A stretch of DNA of 62,405 nucleotides, taken from NCBI GenBank assembly GCA_028715725.1, contig JAQURG010000020.1, positions 1 through 62,405 of the forward strand. The letters run 5' to 3'. Position numbers and translations under genes: made by a program. Shown piece after piece: positions 1 through 8,566 of this stretch. Numbering within the stretch: the stretch's first letter is position 1; each line of letters starts with the position of its first letter. Below the pieces are notes generated by a model that searched no databases, was not told where the DNA came from, and saw only the letters and a list, made by a program, of their open reading frames with translations. This stretch comes from Methylococcales bacterium. Its GTDB lineage: Bacteria > Pseudomonadota > Gammaproteobacteria > Methylococcales > Methylomonadaceae.

Positions 1-109
1 ATACCGCCACGCCCCCTCACTCAAATTACTCGGGTAACGTTTTTTCCGTTTTTTGTGCTCATACTATTCATTTCATAATAAAAATTTATACCTTATGGGC
101 GAAAAGATG

Positions 110-902
110 AATTTCCAAACAGCTTCTGAGACCTTTAACGACTGGAAAAGCCTGGAAACGTATGTGGCTGATTGGCTTGATACGGTTGCGAATCAACGCG
201 TGCATGGCGCCACTGGGCAGCAGCCGTGGGGACATTATGACAAAGAAGAAAAAGTCAAAATGCAGCCTTATTTAACACCCTCCTGCGTAGCGGAAAAGCT
301 GGCAGCGACTGAAACCCGGCAGGTCGACAAAACCAGTCTGATTTCCTGGCAATCGAATAAATACTCGGTACCCATGGCCTATCAATCCGCCAAGGTGGGC
401 GTAGCGGCTCATGCAGGGCAACTGCTGATTAATGATCTTGCCAGCGGTGACCTGATTGCCGAACACGTTATCAGTCTGGAAAAAGGCCAGATCATTAAAA
501 ACACCCATCATTACCGCGATAGGCAGCAACGTAGAAGTGCTGGAAGCCACACTGGTACAGCAACTGGGAGACAGCGCCGGTCAGCGGTTATGCGCGCTAT
601 TGAAGGCAAGCTCGCCGAAAATATACAAGGATCAATTACTGGGCGCCAAGCAGATCATCGCTACGCATACCCTGCACTATGGCAGTATCAGTGCTGATTT
701 GCTGGAACGCATTCTGACTGCGCCTCGGTTAACGGCGACCCAGTTGCGCGCTATGCTTGAGGCTTACCAACTGAATCCTGAGCGCTTATCTACTGCATTG
801 GCTAATCAACCAGACCCTGCGCACTCATTCATGGCGTTGGCTCATTATGCGGTCCTTAATGGCCAATTGACCGGTCAGGGAGAGAGCCATGTCATCCATT
901 GA
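110..902 (+). pseudogene. istA: IS21-family transposase IstA, truncated and frameshifted remnant
   Basis: This is the C-terminal part of the IS21 transposase IstA, which in intact form is a DDE-integrase protein of about 500 residues that moves the element together with IstB. The conserved C-terminal stretch (VANQRVHG, then NKYSVP) reads in one frame from about position 110. Near 515-530 the homologous reading jumps to another frame (NVEVLEATL onward) and ends at 902, overlapping istB. The reading frame upstream has a stop at 35-37 and no IstA-like sequence, so the catalytic core is missing. At least two lesions are therefore visible and the gene should be inactive. The frameshift could be a sequencing error, but the 5' truncation is not explained that way. 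Confidence 0.75.
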
Positions 903-1614
903 CAGCGTTGCCCAGAAATATCGCGGCTTGCATCTGTCGGCTATTGCCCAAGGCCTGGAGCAGATGCTTGAGCAAGCTGAAGCTAATGCCGTCTCCTATC
1001 TACACTTTGCCGAGATGTTGATTGAGCGAGAGCTGCAGCAGAGGAATGGTAACCGGATTGAGCAAAACAAACGGCGAGCGAGCTTTCCCGTGCATAAAAG
1101 CCTGGATGAATTTGATTACGCCTTTCAAACTACCATTAGCAAACGAGAGATCAATAACCTTTTAGACTTTGGCTTCATTGATAACAGGGAAAACGTGGTG
1201 TTCATTGGTTCACCCGGCGTAGGTAAAACGCATCTTGCTATTGGCCTGGGTTTTAGAGCCATAGAAGCCGGTTACAAGGTCTGTTTTTGTACCGCGCTGA
1301 CCTTGATTGAGGTGCTGGAACTGGCGGAATTAAAAGGAGAGCTGAAAAAGAAGATTAATCAATTGCTGAAATTTGATCTATTAATCATCGATGAACTCGG
1401 CTACCTGCCGATGAACAAACAGGGCATGCACAACCTGTTTCAGCTGATTAACGCCCTGTATGAATATCGGTCAATTATCTTGACGACGAACAAGGAATTT
1501 ACCCACTGGGGAGAGTTCTTCTTTGACGGTAACGTGGCCGTACCCATCGTGGACAGAATCATCCATCATTCACACATTTTTATGCTGGGAGGGGAAAGCT
1601 ATCGACTGAAATAA
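889..1614 (+). CDS. istB: IS21-family helper ATPase IstB
   Basis: This is the AAA+ ATPase that assembles on target DNA and activates IstA during IS21 transposition. The length (241 residues) is that of complete family members. Walker A is GSPGVGKTH near residue 108, Walker B is LLIIDELGYLP near residue 165, and a sensor-1 TTNK lies near 204. The start overlaps the end of the istA remnant by 14 bases, the usual translational coupling in IS21. The reading frame is intact although its partner istA is broken, so it can only act in trans with another IS21 copy. Confidence 0.93.
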   Translation: MSSIDSVAQKYRGLHLSAIAQGLEQMLEQAEANAVSYLHFAEMLIERELQQRNGNRIEQNKRRASFPVHKSLDEFDYAFQTTISKREINNLLDFGFIDNRENVVFIGSPGVGKTHLAIGLGFRAIEAGYKVCFCTALTLIEVLELAELKGELKKKINQLLKFDLLIIDELGYLPMNKQGMHNLFQLINALYEYRSIILTTNKEFTHWGEFFFDGNVAVPIVDRIIHHSHIFMLGGESYRLK

Positions 1615-1644
1615 AAGCTGAATAATTAATTTTTCTCTGGAAAA

Positions 1645-1695
1645 GTGGCTCAAAATTAATGGCCAAAAATGGCTCAATTCTAGTGGCCATTGACA
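1645..1695. repeat. IS21 right terminal repeats
   Basis: Related blocks GTGGCTCAAAATTAATGGCC and ATGGCTCAATTCTAGTGGCC lie in tandem, followed by ATTGACA. On the minus strand the outer edge reads TGTCAATGGCCA. IS21 elements carry such multiple terminal repeats, which bind IstA, so this marks the right end of the element at about 1695. The left end is not in the window, so no target duplication can be assessed. Confidence 0.7.
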
Positions 1696-1732
1696 GTAGT
1701 AATCTGAAACGAAACATTAAGGAAAATACAAC

Positions 1733-2578
1733 ATGTTTTCTATTCTATATGGCATTGCATCCGCGCTATCATGGGGTGCAGCAGATTTTGCAGGCGGACT
1801 CGCCGCCCATAGACTGGGTACATATCGCACTGTCTTTTATGACAACATGTTGGGTTTGCTGGTTTTGCTTGTCACTGTAGCGTTTTATCCTGAAACAATC
1901 CCCGAGGCTAGATCAATAATCCTTGCGGGGTTGGCGGGCATGTTCGGTTCGATTAGCTTGCTTGTTTTATTTTACAGCATGAATTGCGGGCAGATGAGCA
2001 TCGCCGCGCCTGTATCGGGATTGTTCGCTGCCACGCTTCCCGTTGTCGTCGGAGTTTTCACCCAGGAACTTCCTGCGCCGATTCAATTCATCGGATTTGG
2101 ATTGGCTCTCCTCGCGGTGTGGTTAATCTCACAAGGGGATACGAAGCATCGATTTAACATTGATCGAATATCTAAACTGCGTCTTCCGCTTCTGGCGGGA
2201 CTTGGGTTTGGATCCTACTTTATATTCATGCACTACGCTATAAGAGGTATCGAATCAACGATTTGGCCCATGATCGCTACTTATTCCACAGGGACACTGA
2301 TGGCGTTCGCCTTCGTACTGGCACGACGCGAAACATTCGCCGTTCAACGCAACGCGTGGGGAGTTGTTCTGGTCCATGTGGTTTTTAATATTGGTGGGAA
2401 CCTCTTTTACATCCTGGCACTCAAATCGGGGCGTTTAGATATCTCCGCAGCCTTGAGTTCACTTTATCCCGGTGTAACGGTCATCCTTGCATGGTTGATT
2501 CTCAAGGAGAACATATCTACCACTCAGTGGATTGGTATTCTTGCCGCGTTAATTGCCATCAATCTTTTCATTGTATAA
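1733..2578 (+). CDS. EamA/DMT-superfamily permease
   Basis: This is a probable inner-membrane transporter of the drug/metabolite superfamily, whose members export small metabolites or amino acids. It has 281 residues with about ten hydrophobic segments in two similar halves, the usual EamA duplication. The first half has an SWGAADFAGG segment, and the second half ends with a typical AWLILKE segment before the last helix. It starts about 38 bases after the IS21 end, so its original promoter may have been displaced by the insertion. The substrate cannot be told from sequence. Confidence 0.85.
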   Translation: MFSILYGIASALSWGAADFAGGLAAHRLGTYRTVFYDNMLGLLVLLVTVAFYPETIPEARSIILAGLAGMFGSISLLVLFYSMNCGQMSIAAPVSGLFAATLPVVVGVFTQELPAPIQFIGFGLALLAVWLISQGDTKHRFNIDRISKLRLPLLAGLGFGSYFIFMHYAIRGIESTIWPMIATYSTGTLMAFAFVLARRETFAVQRNAWGVVLVHVVFNIGGNLFYILALKSGRLDISAALSSLYPGVTVILAWLILKENISTTQWIGILAALIAINLFIV

Positions 2579-3049
2579 CCCCAAATTCTGGTGGAACAGT
2601 TTCAAGGAAGGATACACATGTTACGTCCTTCTCTATTTAATCTCAAACTCCACTTTTAGTCCTCATGTAATTCAGAGAATCTGAAGAACAAATCTCTATT
2701 TTACTGCCAGACGTCCAGGCATTTAAAAAGTTGGTGCCCTCTGTTATTGTGAGAAGTTTCCTATACCTGTCCACCTAGAAAGAGGCCAACACATGAATCG
2801 AATTGTCGCAGTTAATTAATGACGTAGAACATAAAAATTGGACAAATCTTGCCTTTTCTAAGCAACTAAAAAGTGAAAAGCTGCACTCAAAAATAAAAAG
2901 CTATTAATGAAACATAATGCTAAAAGACCAACAAGCCCAGCAAGTTTCATTAAATATCAGGAAAACTGAACAGCATGGCGAAGTCTGAGTGGACTCGTAA
3001 CAGAACCATAAAAACCTTAACAAACGACTCTATCAAGAATTAAGAAGAT
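2579..3049. other. intergenic, no gene seen
   Basis: This AT-rich stretch has stops in all frames and no tRNA or clear hairpin. Short ATG-initiated readings such as the one at 2793 end after a few codons. I see no supported feature here. Confidence 0.6.
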
Positions 3050-3391
3050 TTAATTCTGATTATCGGAAAAATACCAATCCAGTAAGTTTTTAAAGCTCTC
3101 TACAGTATCAACTACCACACAAATGCCCTTACCGTCTTTAAATCTTGAAAAACTTGCCTCCCAAGAATCCCCTTTTGGTATCTTTGGATATTTCGCAACA
3201 CCTATTATATCTGTATCGTATTTTTCAAGCCTAACAAGAATCGCATTCCTTTTGTAGATACCGATTTGACGCTTAGTGATTTTATGACCAAAAATTTTAG
3301 CTTTCCAATCGTCACTAACTCTTCCAGTATTTATCCATTCCAAATTACTTTCATTTTTCAATTGGTTAATGACTTGATCTACTTGATTCAT
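3050..3391 (-). CDS. hypothetical protein, 113 residues
   Basis: I do not recognise this protein. It is a soluble-looking 113-residue alpha/beta protein without signal peptide or membrane segment, and with many lysines and aromatic residues (DDWKAKIFG, FKNLLDWYF at the C terminus). It stands alone in an AT-rich region between an IS21 remnant and the attL of the mobile element, with no co-oriented neighbour. Its composition differs from the flanking core genes, which fits acquired DNA. It could be a small accessory or defence-island gene, but nothing in the sequence shows a function. Confidence 0.55.
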   Translation of the reverse strand: MNQVDQVINQLKNESNLEWINTGRVSDDWKAKIFGHKITKRQIGIYKRNAILVRLEKYDTDIIGVAKYPKIPKGDSWEASFSRFKDGKGICVVVDTVESFKNLLDWYFSDNQN

Positions 3392-4051
3392 AAAGATTTA
3401 CCCAAAAAATAATATTAATTATGTAGTATAAGCTTTCGATCAAATTAGCGTCATGAAAAGTAAATCAATAATTACATATTATTGATTTAATTATCTCTTA
3501 ATTCTTTTTTGTCACCGACAATGTCACCTCTTTTTCATTCCAATGGAATAACAATAAAAAATGGAGTCATCAATATTAACCACGCAAGAGATATAAGATA
3601 TTCTAGAATGTCAAAAGAACGTTAAAATTTACCAGTGTATTTTTTTATCCTGTTGTTTAAAATACCAACTGCCATCACTGACTAGAAAATCCGGTTCTGA
3701 AAGTGGTAAATTTTGAAAGCTTTTTTTACACAAGCAGCATAACGCAATCAGGATGTTAATTTGCCTTCTAAAACCGGTGTTAAAATAGTGGTTATTGAAA
3801 CCTAACCCAGGCATGCCTCTAAATCGGCTTCAAAATTTTTCTTTTTTTAACAAAATGGTCATCCAATCTTTTTACCTACTACTCATTCACCTGTTATAAA
3901 AGGGATTTTAAAATTACCAGCTTGCCAATCACTGGAAAATTCAACGCCGATTTACAGCCAACATGTCACATCTCGACTCTAACACAAGCAATGCATAAAA
4001 TACCAAAAGCTGATGAATTTTTTACAGAAGCACCGTAAAAGGCACCGTAAA
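3392..4051. other. AT-rich intergenic region, weak minus-strand ORF at 3629-3814
   Basis: About 660 bases of AT-rich DNA lie between the hypothetical gene and the attL. The only open frame is a 61-codon minus-strand reading (3629-3814) with basic and aromatic residues and no recognisable motif, which I do not regard as a supported gene. Otherwise I see nothing here. Confidence 0.5.
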
Positions 4052-4086
4052 TAAAAAGCCTTGCAACGAAAAAACGCTGCAAGGCT
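4052..4086 (-). terminator. original downstream terminator of tRNA-Lys
   Basis: On the minus strand AGCCTTGCA (4086-4078) pairs with TGCAAGGCT (4065-4057) across a T-rich loop, and a T run follows (complement of 4056-4052). It sits directly beyond the tRNA 3'-end copy at attL. It is therefore probably the host terminator of the tRNA-Lys gene, now separated from the tRNA by the 18-kb insertion. Confidence 0.7.
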
Positions 4087-4095
4087 TGATTTTAT

Positions 4096-4142
4096 TGGTG
4101 GGGCGTCAGGGACTCGAACCCTGGACCTATGGATTAAGAGTC
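4096..4142. repeat. attL, 47-bp copy of tRNA-Lys 3' part
   Basis: This 47-bp segment is identical to 22396-22442 and runs from the CCA end of tRNA-Lys to the anticodon loop. The rest of a tRNA is missing here, so this is the orphan copy made by site-specific integration. Identity stops exactly at the CCA end on one side and at the anticodon loop on the other. Confidence 0.92.
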
Positions 4143-4257
4143 AAAACAAGGCTAAAATCCACAACAAGTCACAACAAACAATAACAATATAATCAACGGC
4201 TTAGTAATTATATATTGATGCCATTTATTGCCATTTATTGCCATTTTTTATATGCAA

Positions 4258-4288
4258 TTGTCACGTGAGTGTCACGTGAATGTATAAT
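4258..4288 (+). promoter_or_regulatory. candidate integrase promoter inside the direct repeats
   Basis: TTGTCA (4258-4263) and TATAAT (4283-4288) are separated by 19 bases, slightly longer than ideal. The -35 overlaps the TCACGTGA repeats, so a protein bound there would occlude the promoter. It lies 132 bases before the integrase ATG. Confidence 0.45.
4259..4279. repeat. TCACGTGA double box, left copy
   Basis: TGTCACGTGAGTGTCACGTGA consists of two TGTCACGTGA units one base apart, each containing the palindrome TCACGTGA. A perfect copy in the same orientation lies near the other end (22321-22341). It is a candidate arm-type site for integrase or a site for the excisionase/regulator. Confidence 0.75.
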
Positions 4289-4307
4289 GTAACCCTAGAA
4301 ACAAAGC

Positions 4308-4340
4308 GGCCTTGAAGGTGTAACCAGCACCAACAAGGCC
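4308..4340 (+). promoter_or_regulatory. leader hairpin upstream of integrase
   Basis: GGCCTTG (4308-4314) pairs with CAAGGCC (4334-4340), and GGTG/CACC pair inside. It would form in the integrase mRNA leader. No T run follows, so it is more likely a regulatory or stabilising hairpin than a terminator. Confidence 0.45.
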
Positions 4341-4419
4341 TATCCAATTCACTTAACAGACAGGGTTAAGCAAGTGGCATATTCATATTATAAGCCTATT
4401 GCCGCCCAAGAAGGCAATC

Positions 4420-5487
4420 ATGGCAACTATCACAAAACGTCTAACCGCAGAAGGCAAACCTTACTATACGGCGCGAGTCCGTCTTAAGGGATATCCAGAA
4501 CAAACAGCAACTTTCCCAAGAATAACTGATGCCAAGAAATGGGTTCAAGATACCGAATCAGCAATCAGAGAAGGCCGGCATTTTAAAACCGCTGAAGCCA
4601 AAAAACATACGCTGGCTGATCTGGTGGACAGGTACATTAACGACGTGTTACCCAAAAAACCTAAACAGGCACCCGCACAACGGCCGCAATTGGAACGCTG
4701 GAAGGCCGAGATTGGCAGTTATCTTTTGGCGGACATAACTCCAGCGTTAATCGTGGAGTGCAGAGATAAGCTGCTAACCGAACCTACACCAAGAGGAGAA
4801 CGGAGAACCCCGGCCACTGTGGTTCGATATATGGCTGCGTTAAGCCATGCCTTCACCATTGCTGTTAACGAATGGCAATGGTTGGAAACATCACCTATTG
4901 GAAAAGTTAAAAAGCCAACAGAACCCCGTGGGCGCGTTCGATTCCTTGATGATAAGGAGCGTGCCAGATTGTTAACTGCTTGCAAAGAATCACCAAACCC
5001 TTTGCTTTATCTGTGCGTCGTTCTGGCATTATCCAGCGGTATGAGACAAGGTGAATTAATGGGGCTTAAATGGCAGGACGTAAACCTGAAAGACGGTTTT
5101 ATTATTCTTCACGAAACCAAAAACGGAGAACGGCGGCGCGTTCCATTATCCGGTTTGGTTCTGGAGCTGCTGCGTGAACACTCCAAGGTGAGGCGCTTAG
5201 ACACCCAGTTACTATTCCCAAGCGAACGAAACCCACAGAAACCGATTGATTTACGCAAGGCTTACTCGCACACATTACAGCAGGCAGAAATAACCGATTT
5301 TACCTGGCACGATCTGAGACATTGCACCGCTTCTTATCTTGCGATGAATGGAGCAAGCCTGGCCGAAATAGCAGAGATTCTGGGCCATAAAACTTTGCAG
5401 ATGGTTAAACGCTACAGCCACCTTTCAGACGGTCATGTTAGTAACGTGATTGCCAGTATGAACGCCAAAATATTTGGGGGTGTTTGA
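4420..5487 (+). CDS. int: tyrosine recombinase / integrase
   Basis: This is the site-specific integrase of the element, expected to recombine attP with the tRNA-Lys attB. It has 355 residues, with an N-terminal arm-binding region, a SAM-like core-binding domain and a catalytic domain. The catalytic set is visible: the first Arg in SSGMRQGEL, then HDLRH, then LGHK, then the Tyr nucleophile in KRYSHLS. I chose the ATG at 4420 because AAGAAGG lies just before it; an in-frame TTG at 4399 is possible. It is adjacent to attL and reads into the element. Its stop overlaps the next start (TGATG). Confidence 0.95.
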   Translation: MATITKRLTAEGKPYYTARVRLKGYPEQTATFPRITDAKKWVQDTESAIREGRHFKTAEAKKHTLADLVDRYINDVLPKKPKQAPAQRPQLERWKAEIGSYLLADITPALIVECRDKLLTEPTPRGERRTPATVVRYMAALSHAFTIAVNEWQWLETSPIGKVKKPTEPRGRVRFLDDKERARLLTACKESPNPLLYLCVVLALSSGMRQGELMGLKWQDVNLKDGFIILHETKNGERRRVPLSGLVLELLREHSKVRRLDTQLLFPSERNPQKPIDLRKAYSHTLQQAEITDFTWHDLRHCTASYLAMNGASLAEIAEILGHKTLQMVKRYSHLSDGHVSNVIASMNAKIFGGV

Positions 5488-6068
5488 TGAAAGACGATCA
5501 AAAACCCACACCGAAGATTGGCGATGCTTTTAAACTCTTGCGGATGGGCGATACTCTAAAACCTTTTGGAAGCGTCTTTAAAAGTTTGGAAATAGGCGGC
5601 GCTTTTGTGCATTGGCAGGCTAAGCCTCCAGAAAAGAATGAAGCAATTGAGAAAGTATTTGAGCATTTTCAAGCCGAGTCCGATAGACGGAGGCGGTATG
5701 AAGAATCACAAGTTGAATTAGTTGAACTGTTAAAAAGGCCAGCCGCAACCATTGCGGAACCTGAAGCAGAGAGCCGAGACGATAGGTGTGATTTAGTCAA
5801 ACGTCTGCCTGATGACGGGCAGCAAGTAAGTGAACGCGAATTAAGCAATTGGCTAAGGGAAACTTGGAATAATGAAAATCGCCCCGGCGGAACTCTTTTT
5901 TTTACTAAACTAAAAAAATATTCGAATAAAAAAGGAAGCCCAATTACAGCACATTACAGCGCTGGAAAGGAAGCCGGTTTTAGCTGGCGAACCAGTAAAG
6001 GAAGTACCGGCGAAATGAAAAAAAGCACATTACTTAACAAGGTGAGCCTATTCAAGAAAACACCATAA
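5487..6068 (+). CDS. hypothetical protein, 193 residues
   Basis: I do not recognise this protein. It starts at an ATG overlapping the integrase stop, preceded by a G-rich ribosome site, so the two are translationally coupled. It is hydrophilic, with a charged, probably helical middle (residues about 55-80, rich in Glu and Arg) and a basic Lys/Ser-rich C terminus, and no membrane segment. A basic tail suggests nucleic-acid contact, possibly as a partner of the integrase. That is inference from position and charge only. Confidence 0.7.
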   Translation: MKDDQKPTPKIGDAFKLLRMGDTLKPFGSVFKSLEIGGAFVHWQAKPPEKNEAIEKVFEHFQAESDRRRRYEESQVELVELLKRPAATIAEPEAESRDDRCDLVKRLPDDGQQVSERELSNWLRETWNNENRPGGTLFFTKLKKYSNKKGSPITAHYSAGKEAGFSWRTSKGSTGEMKKSTLLNKVSLFKKTP

Positions 6069-6177
6069 TAAAACACTGTCAATAGCAAAAAACAGGCAAA
6101 ATTCACTATAGCATTCACGGCTACGTTCATATCTTCACGGTTAGCTAAATCGTGAAAAATCCAGGCTTTTAATAATC

Positions 6178-6197
6178 ACACCGCAACGTTGCGGTGT
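6178..6197. promoter_or_regulatory. 20-bp perfect palindrome, putative operator
   Basis: ACACCGCAACGTTGCGGTGT is perfectly self-complementary and lies 17 bases before the start of the excisionase-like gene. No T run follows, so an operator is likelier than a terminator. As RNA it would place a strong hairpin just before the ribosome site AGGAA. Several TTCACGG copies stand around it (6117, 6134, 6275). Confidence 0.6.
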
Positions 6198-6213
6198 ATT
6201 AGGAATTATTAAA

Positions 6214-6468
6214 ATGCCATTAACTACAATCACGTTATCCACGGTTAAGCAATTTCCCCGAAAAAACCCAGCATTCACGGAAGGCGGCCTCCGTTCGTAT
6301 ATTTTTAACGAGCAATCGAACGGCCTTGCCGAGTCAGGCGCGATAATTCGTATCGGACGCAAAATCTTAATTGACGAGGCGAAGTTCTTCGCCTGGATAG
6401 AATCAGGGCAAAAGCCGAGACCAAAAACGACGCCAAGTCAGATTAGATGTGCCGGCGGTGCACGATGA
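6214..6468 (+). CDS. excisionase/AlpA-like DNA-binding protein
   Basis: This is a small (84 residues) putative winged-helix DNA-binding protein of the type found in integrative elements beside recombination genes. The pattern FTEGGLRSYIFN followed by IIRIGRKILIDEAKFFAWIES is the usual form of such proteins. It has the turn plus the R-I-G-R-K wing and an 'ID..K/FF.W' end. Candidate roles are excisionase or activator of the integrase. The palindrome at 6178-6197 just upstream suggests control by itself or by another element regulator. Its stop overlaps the next start (ATGA). Confidence 0.7.
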   Translation: MPLTTITLSTVKQFPRKNPAFTEGGLRSYIFNEQSNGLAESGAIIRIGRKILIDEAKFFAWIESGQKPRPKTTPSQIRCAGGAR

Positions 6469-7379
6469 TCACCACCCAATTAAACCCGAGCCAGCAGGAA
6501 TCCCTAAAAACCGGAATTGGTGGCAGTACGATTGCAAATATTTTGGGCCTCGGCTATCAAACCCCGTTGGATGAGTACAATAAGATCGTAAACCCCGAAA
6601 CAAGACCCGACCTTTCCAACAATCCGCATGTAGTTGCGGGTATTTACCTCGAGCCCGTTATACGAAGCATGGCAATAGACGTGCTTCAGCTTCGCGTTCG
6701 GCAATGCAACGTCACGAAATATCACCCCGTTTTCCCATATATGCGCGCCAACATCGATGGCAAACTTTCTGGAGTGGATGAGGGCGTGGAATTCAAAAAT
6801 CGCGGCCATTTCCAGGGCAATAGATATGGGGAACAGCTCACAGACGAAGTCCTGGATAGCGAGCTGGCGCAGTGTTTGTGGTATCTCGGAATTACTGGCT
6901 GGCAGCGCTGGCACCTTGTTGTTTTAATCGGCGGATTCGATTTACGCCACTTCATCATCGAGCGCGACGAGCAGCTGATAGCTGATATCACAGAAAAGGC
7001 GCGCATATTTTGGGAGCAGCATGTTGAAAAACGCATACCGCCATTGCCTACCACCAAGGGCGATCTTAAGAACCTGTATCCATCTGATGACGGCCTGGCT
7101 ATCACGGCCACAGCCGATATTGCTATAGATATTTCAGCATTGACATTACTGAAGCAGACGATTGCGGAGACTGAACACGCAGCAAGTGAAATTGAGATCA
7201 GGATAAAAAACTTTGTTGGTTCAAACTCAGTTTTGACGGACAGAGAAGGAAAGCCGTTAGCGACATGGAAAGCCCAAAAAACAAACCGGATTGACACGAC
7301 TGCATTGAAAAATGACCTGCCTGATATTGCCGAAAGCTACACAAAAGTGACTGAGAGCCGTGTATGGAGGATAAAGTAA
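6465..7379 (+). CDS. YqaJ-family viral recombinase (exonuclease)
   Basis: This is a probable 5'-3' alkaline exonuclease of the YqaJ/lambda-Exo class. Such enzymes resect double-stranded ends so that a RecT-type annealing protein can load. N-terminal features match the family: GIGGSTIANILGL near residue 17, DEYNKIV, and the core region GVEFKNRG with an acidic residue and Lys of the PD-(D/E)XK site. It has 304 residues if started at the ATG overlapping the previous stop; an in-frame GTG start at 6447 gives 310. The recT gene follows with a TAATG overlap, so the two form the classical recombination pair. Confidence 0.85.
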   Translation: MITTQLNPSQQESLKTGIGGSTIANILGLGYQTPLDEYNKIVNPETRPDLSNNPHVVAGIYLEPVIRSMAIDVLQLRVRQCNVTKYHPVFPYMRANIDGKLSGVDEGVEFKNRGHFQGNRYGEQLTDEVLDSELAQCLWYLGITGWQRWHLVVLIGGFDLRHFIIERDEQLIADITEKARIFWEQHVEKRIPPLPTTKGDLKNLYPSDDGLAITATADIAIDISALTLLKQTIAETEHAASEIEIRIKNFVGSNSVLTDREGKPLATWKAQKTNRIDTTALKNDLPDIAESYTKVTESRVWRIK

Positions 7380-7996
7380 TGAACGAATTAACAACAATTT
7401 CACCCTCAAGTGAAGCCCAACGCTTTGAGCTGGCGCAGCGTGAAGCCAAGGCACTACAAACAAGCGACCTTCTACCGGCGCAGTTTAAAAACAATCTGGG
7501 AAATGTGCTGATTGCTCTTGAATTCGCCAAAAGGCTCAATATGCCGCCGCTGGCAGTGATGCAGTCAATGTACGTAATCCATGGCAAACCGGCATTTGAT
7601 GCGAAGTTCTTTATTGCTCAAATCGTTCAACGCTACGGGCAGATTAACTATGAAATCGAAGGCACAGGCGATGACATGAGCTGCTTTGTATGGGTGACAT
7701 GCCTATCAACTGGCAATAAGATCAGCGGTCCTATGGCCTCAATAAAAATGGCAAAATCGGAAGGCTGGTTTAACAAAGCCGGATCGAAGTGGCCATCGAT
7801 GCCCGATTTGATGCTTCGCTATCGGGCCGCTGCGTTCTTCGCGCGATGCTATCTGCCAGATTTAATATTAGGGCTTCAATCTGTTGATGAAATTAGGGAC
7901 ATCACAGTTGATTCTGAAACGGGGGAGGTAAAAACCATTACAACTCGCGGCATTAGAGGATTGAAGGCAAAGCTGGGAGGGATTGATGCGAATTAA
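7379..7996 (+). CDS. recT: RecT-like single-strand annealing protein
   Basis: This is a phage-type recombinase that coats and anneals single strands made by the preceding exonuclease. It has 205 residues, shorter than RecT of Rac (269) but similar to compact phage versions. Recognisable stretches are ALEFAKRLNMPPLAVMQ, YVIHGKPAFDAKF and the C-terminal MLRYRAAAFFARCY with the DE of SVDEI following. I chose the ATG at 7379 because GGAGG lies 7 bases before it and it overlaps the upstream stop. Together with YqaJ it could support recombination-dependent replication or circularisation of the element. Confidence 0.82.
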   Translation: MNELTTISPSSEAQRFELAQREAKALQTSDLLPAQFKNNLGNVLIALEFAKRLNMPPLAVMQSMYVIHGKPAFDAKFFIAQIVQRYGQINYEIEGTGDDMSCFVWVTCLSTGNKISGPMASIKMAKSEGWFNKAGSKWPSMPDLMLRYRAAAFFARCYLPDLILGLQSVDEIRDITVDSETGEVKTITTRGIRGLKAKLGGIDAN

Positions 7997-8143
7997 CCAA
8001 ACCCGGCCCACAGCCGCAAACCGTGGGACCGGGCAACCCAGAAACAACACCAAAAAGCACAGTTATTTTACCCCAGCAATCGCCATAATCAAAGTGGTAT
8101 TGATCCAACTGGCGTACTGGTCAGCCTTGGCCGGGGTTTCGTT

Positions 8144-8566
8144 ATGACTATCGAAGCGCTTTTACCGCGTCTTGATGGCGTGAAGAAAACCGGCGCAAAT
8201 AGATGGCTTGCCCGATGCAGCGTTCACGAAGATAAAACGCCGAGCATGGCTGTTAGGCTGTTAGATGACGGCAGGATTCTTTTGCACTGCTTTGGTTGCG
8301 GGGCTAATGGCATTGAAATCATTCAATCATTAGGCCTCGATCCGGCAGAGTTGTTTCCACCAAAACCGGTTAATGGCCACGGATACTCCAAAGAGCGCAA
8401 TCCCTTCAATGCCTCCGATGTGCTCAAGGCGCTCCTTCACGAAGCCACGATAATCAACTTGGCGGCCTCGGACGTTCTGACTGGTGTACCAATATCAGAA
8501 GCCGATTATGCCCGCATTACTGTTGCCAGAGATCGTATCTCACAGGCGGTGAATTATGCGCGCTGA
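8144..8566 (+). CDS. CHC2 zinc-finger protein (primase N-terminal domain)
   Basis: This is a 140-residue protein whose N-terminal half is the DnaG-type CHC2 zinc-binding domain. The ligands are visible as CSVHEDKTPS (Cys and His near residues 23-26) and CFGCGANG (near 49-53). No TOPRIM polymerase domain follows, so by itself it is not a complete primase. It probably helps recognise template or start sites for the ATPase encoded next, with which it overlaps by 11 bases. Such split CHC2 plus RepA-like ATPase pairs occur in phages and integrative elements. Confidence 0.82.
   Translation: MTIEALLPRLDGVKKTGANRWLARCSVHEDKTPSMAVRLLDDGRILLHCFGCGANGIEIIQSLGLDPAELFPPKPVNGHGYSKERNPFNASDVLKALLHEATIINLAASDVLTGVPISEADYARITVARDRISQAVNYAR

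Noticed and set aside
1659-1880. Frame overlapping the start of the EamA permease
   Set aside because: It runs through the IS21 terminal repeats and then in the wrong frame of a clear membrane protein gene.
3629-3814. 61-codon minus-strand frame
   Set aside because: No start signal, no motif and strongly AT-driven composition. Not supported as a gene.
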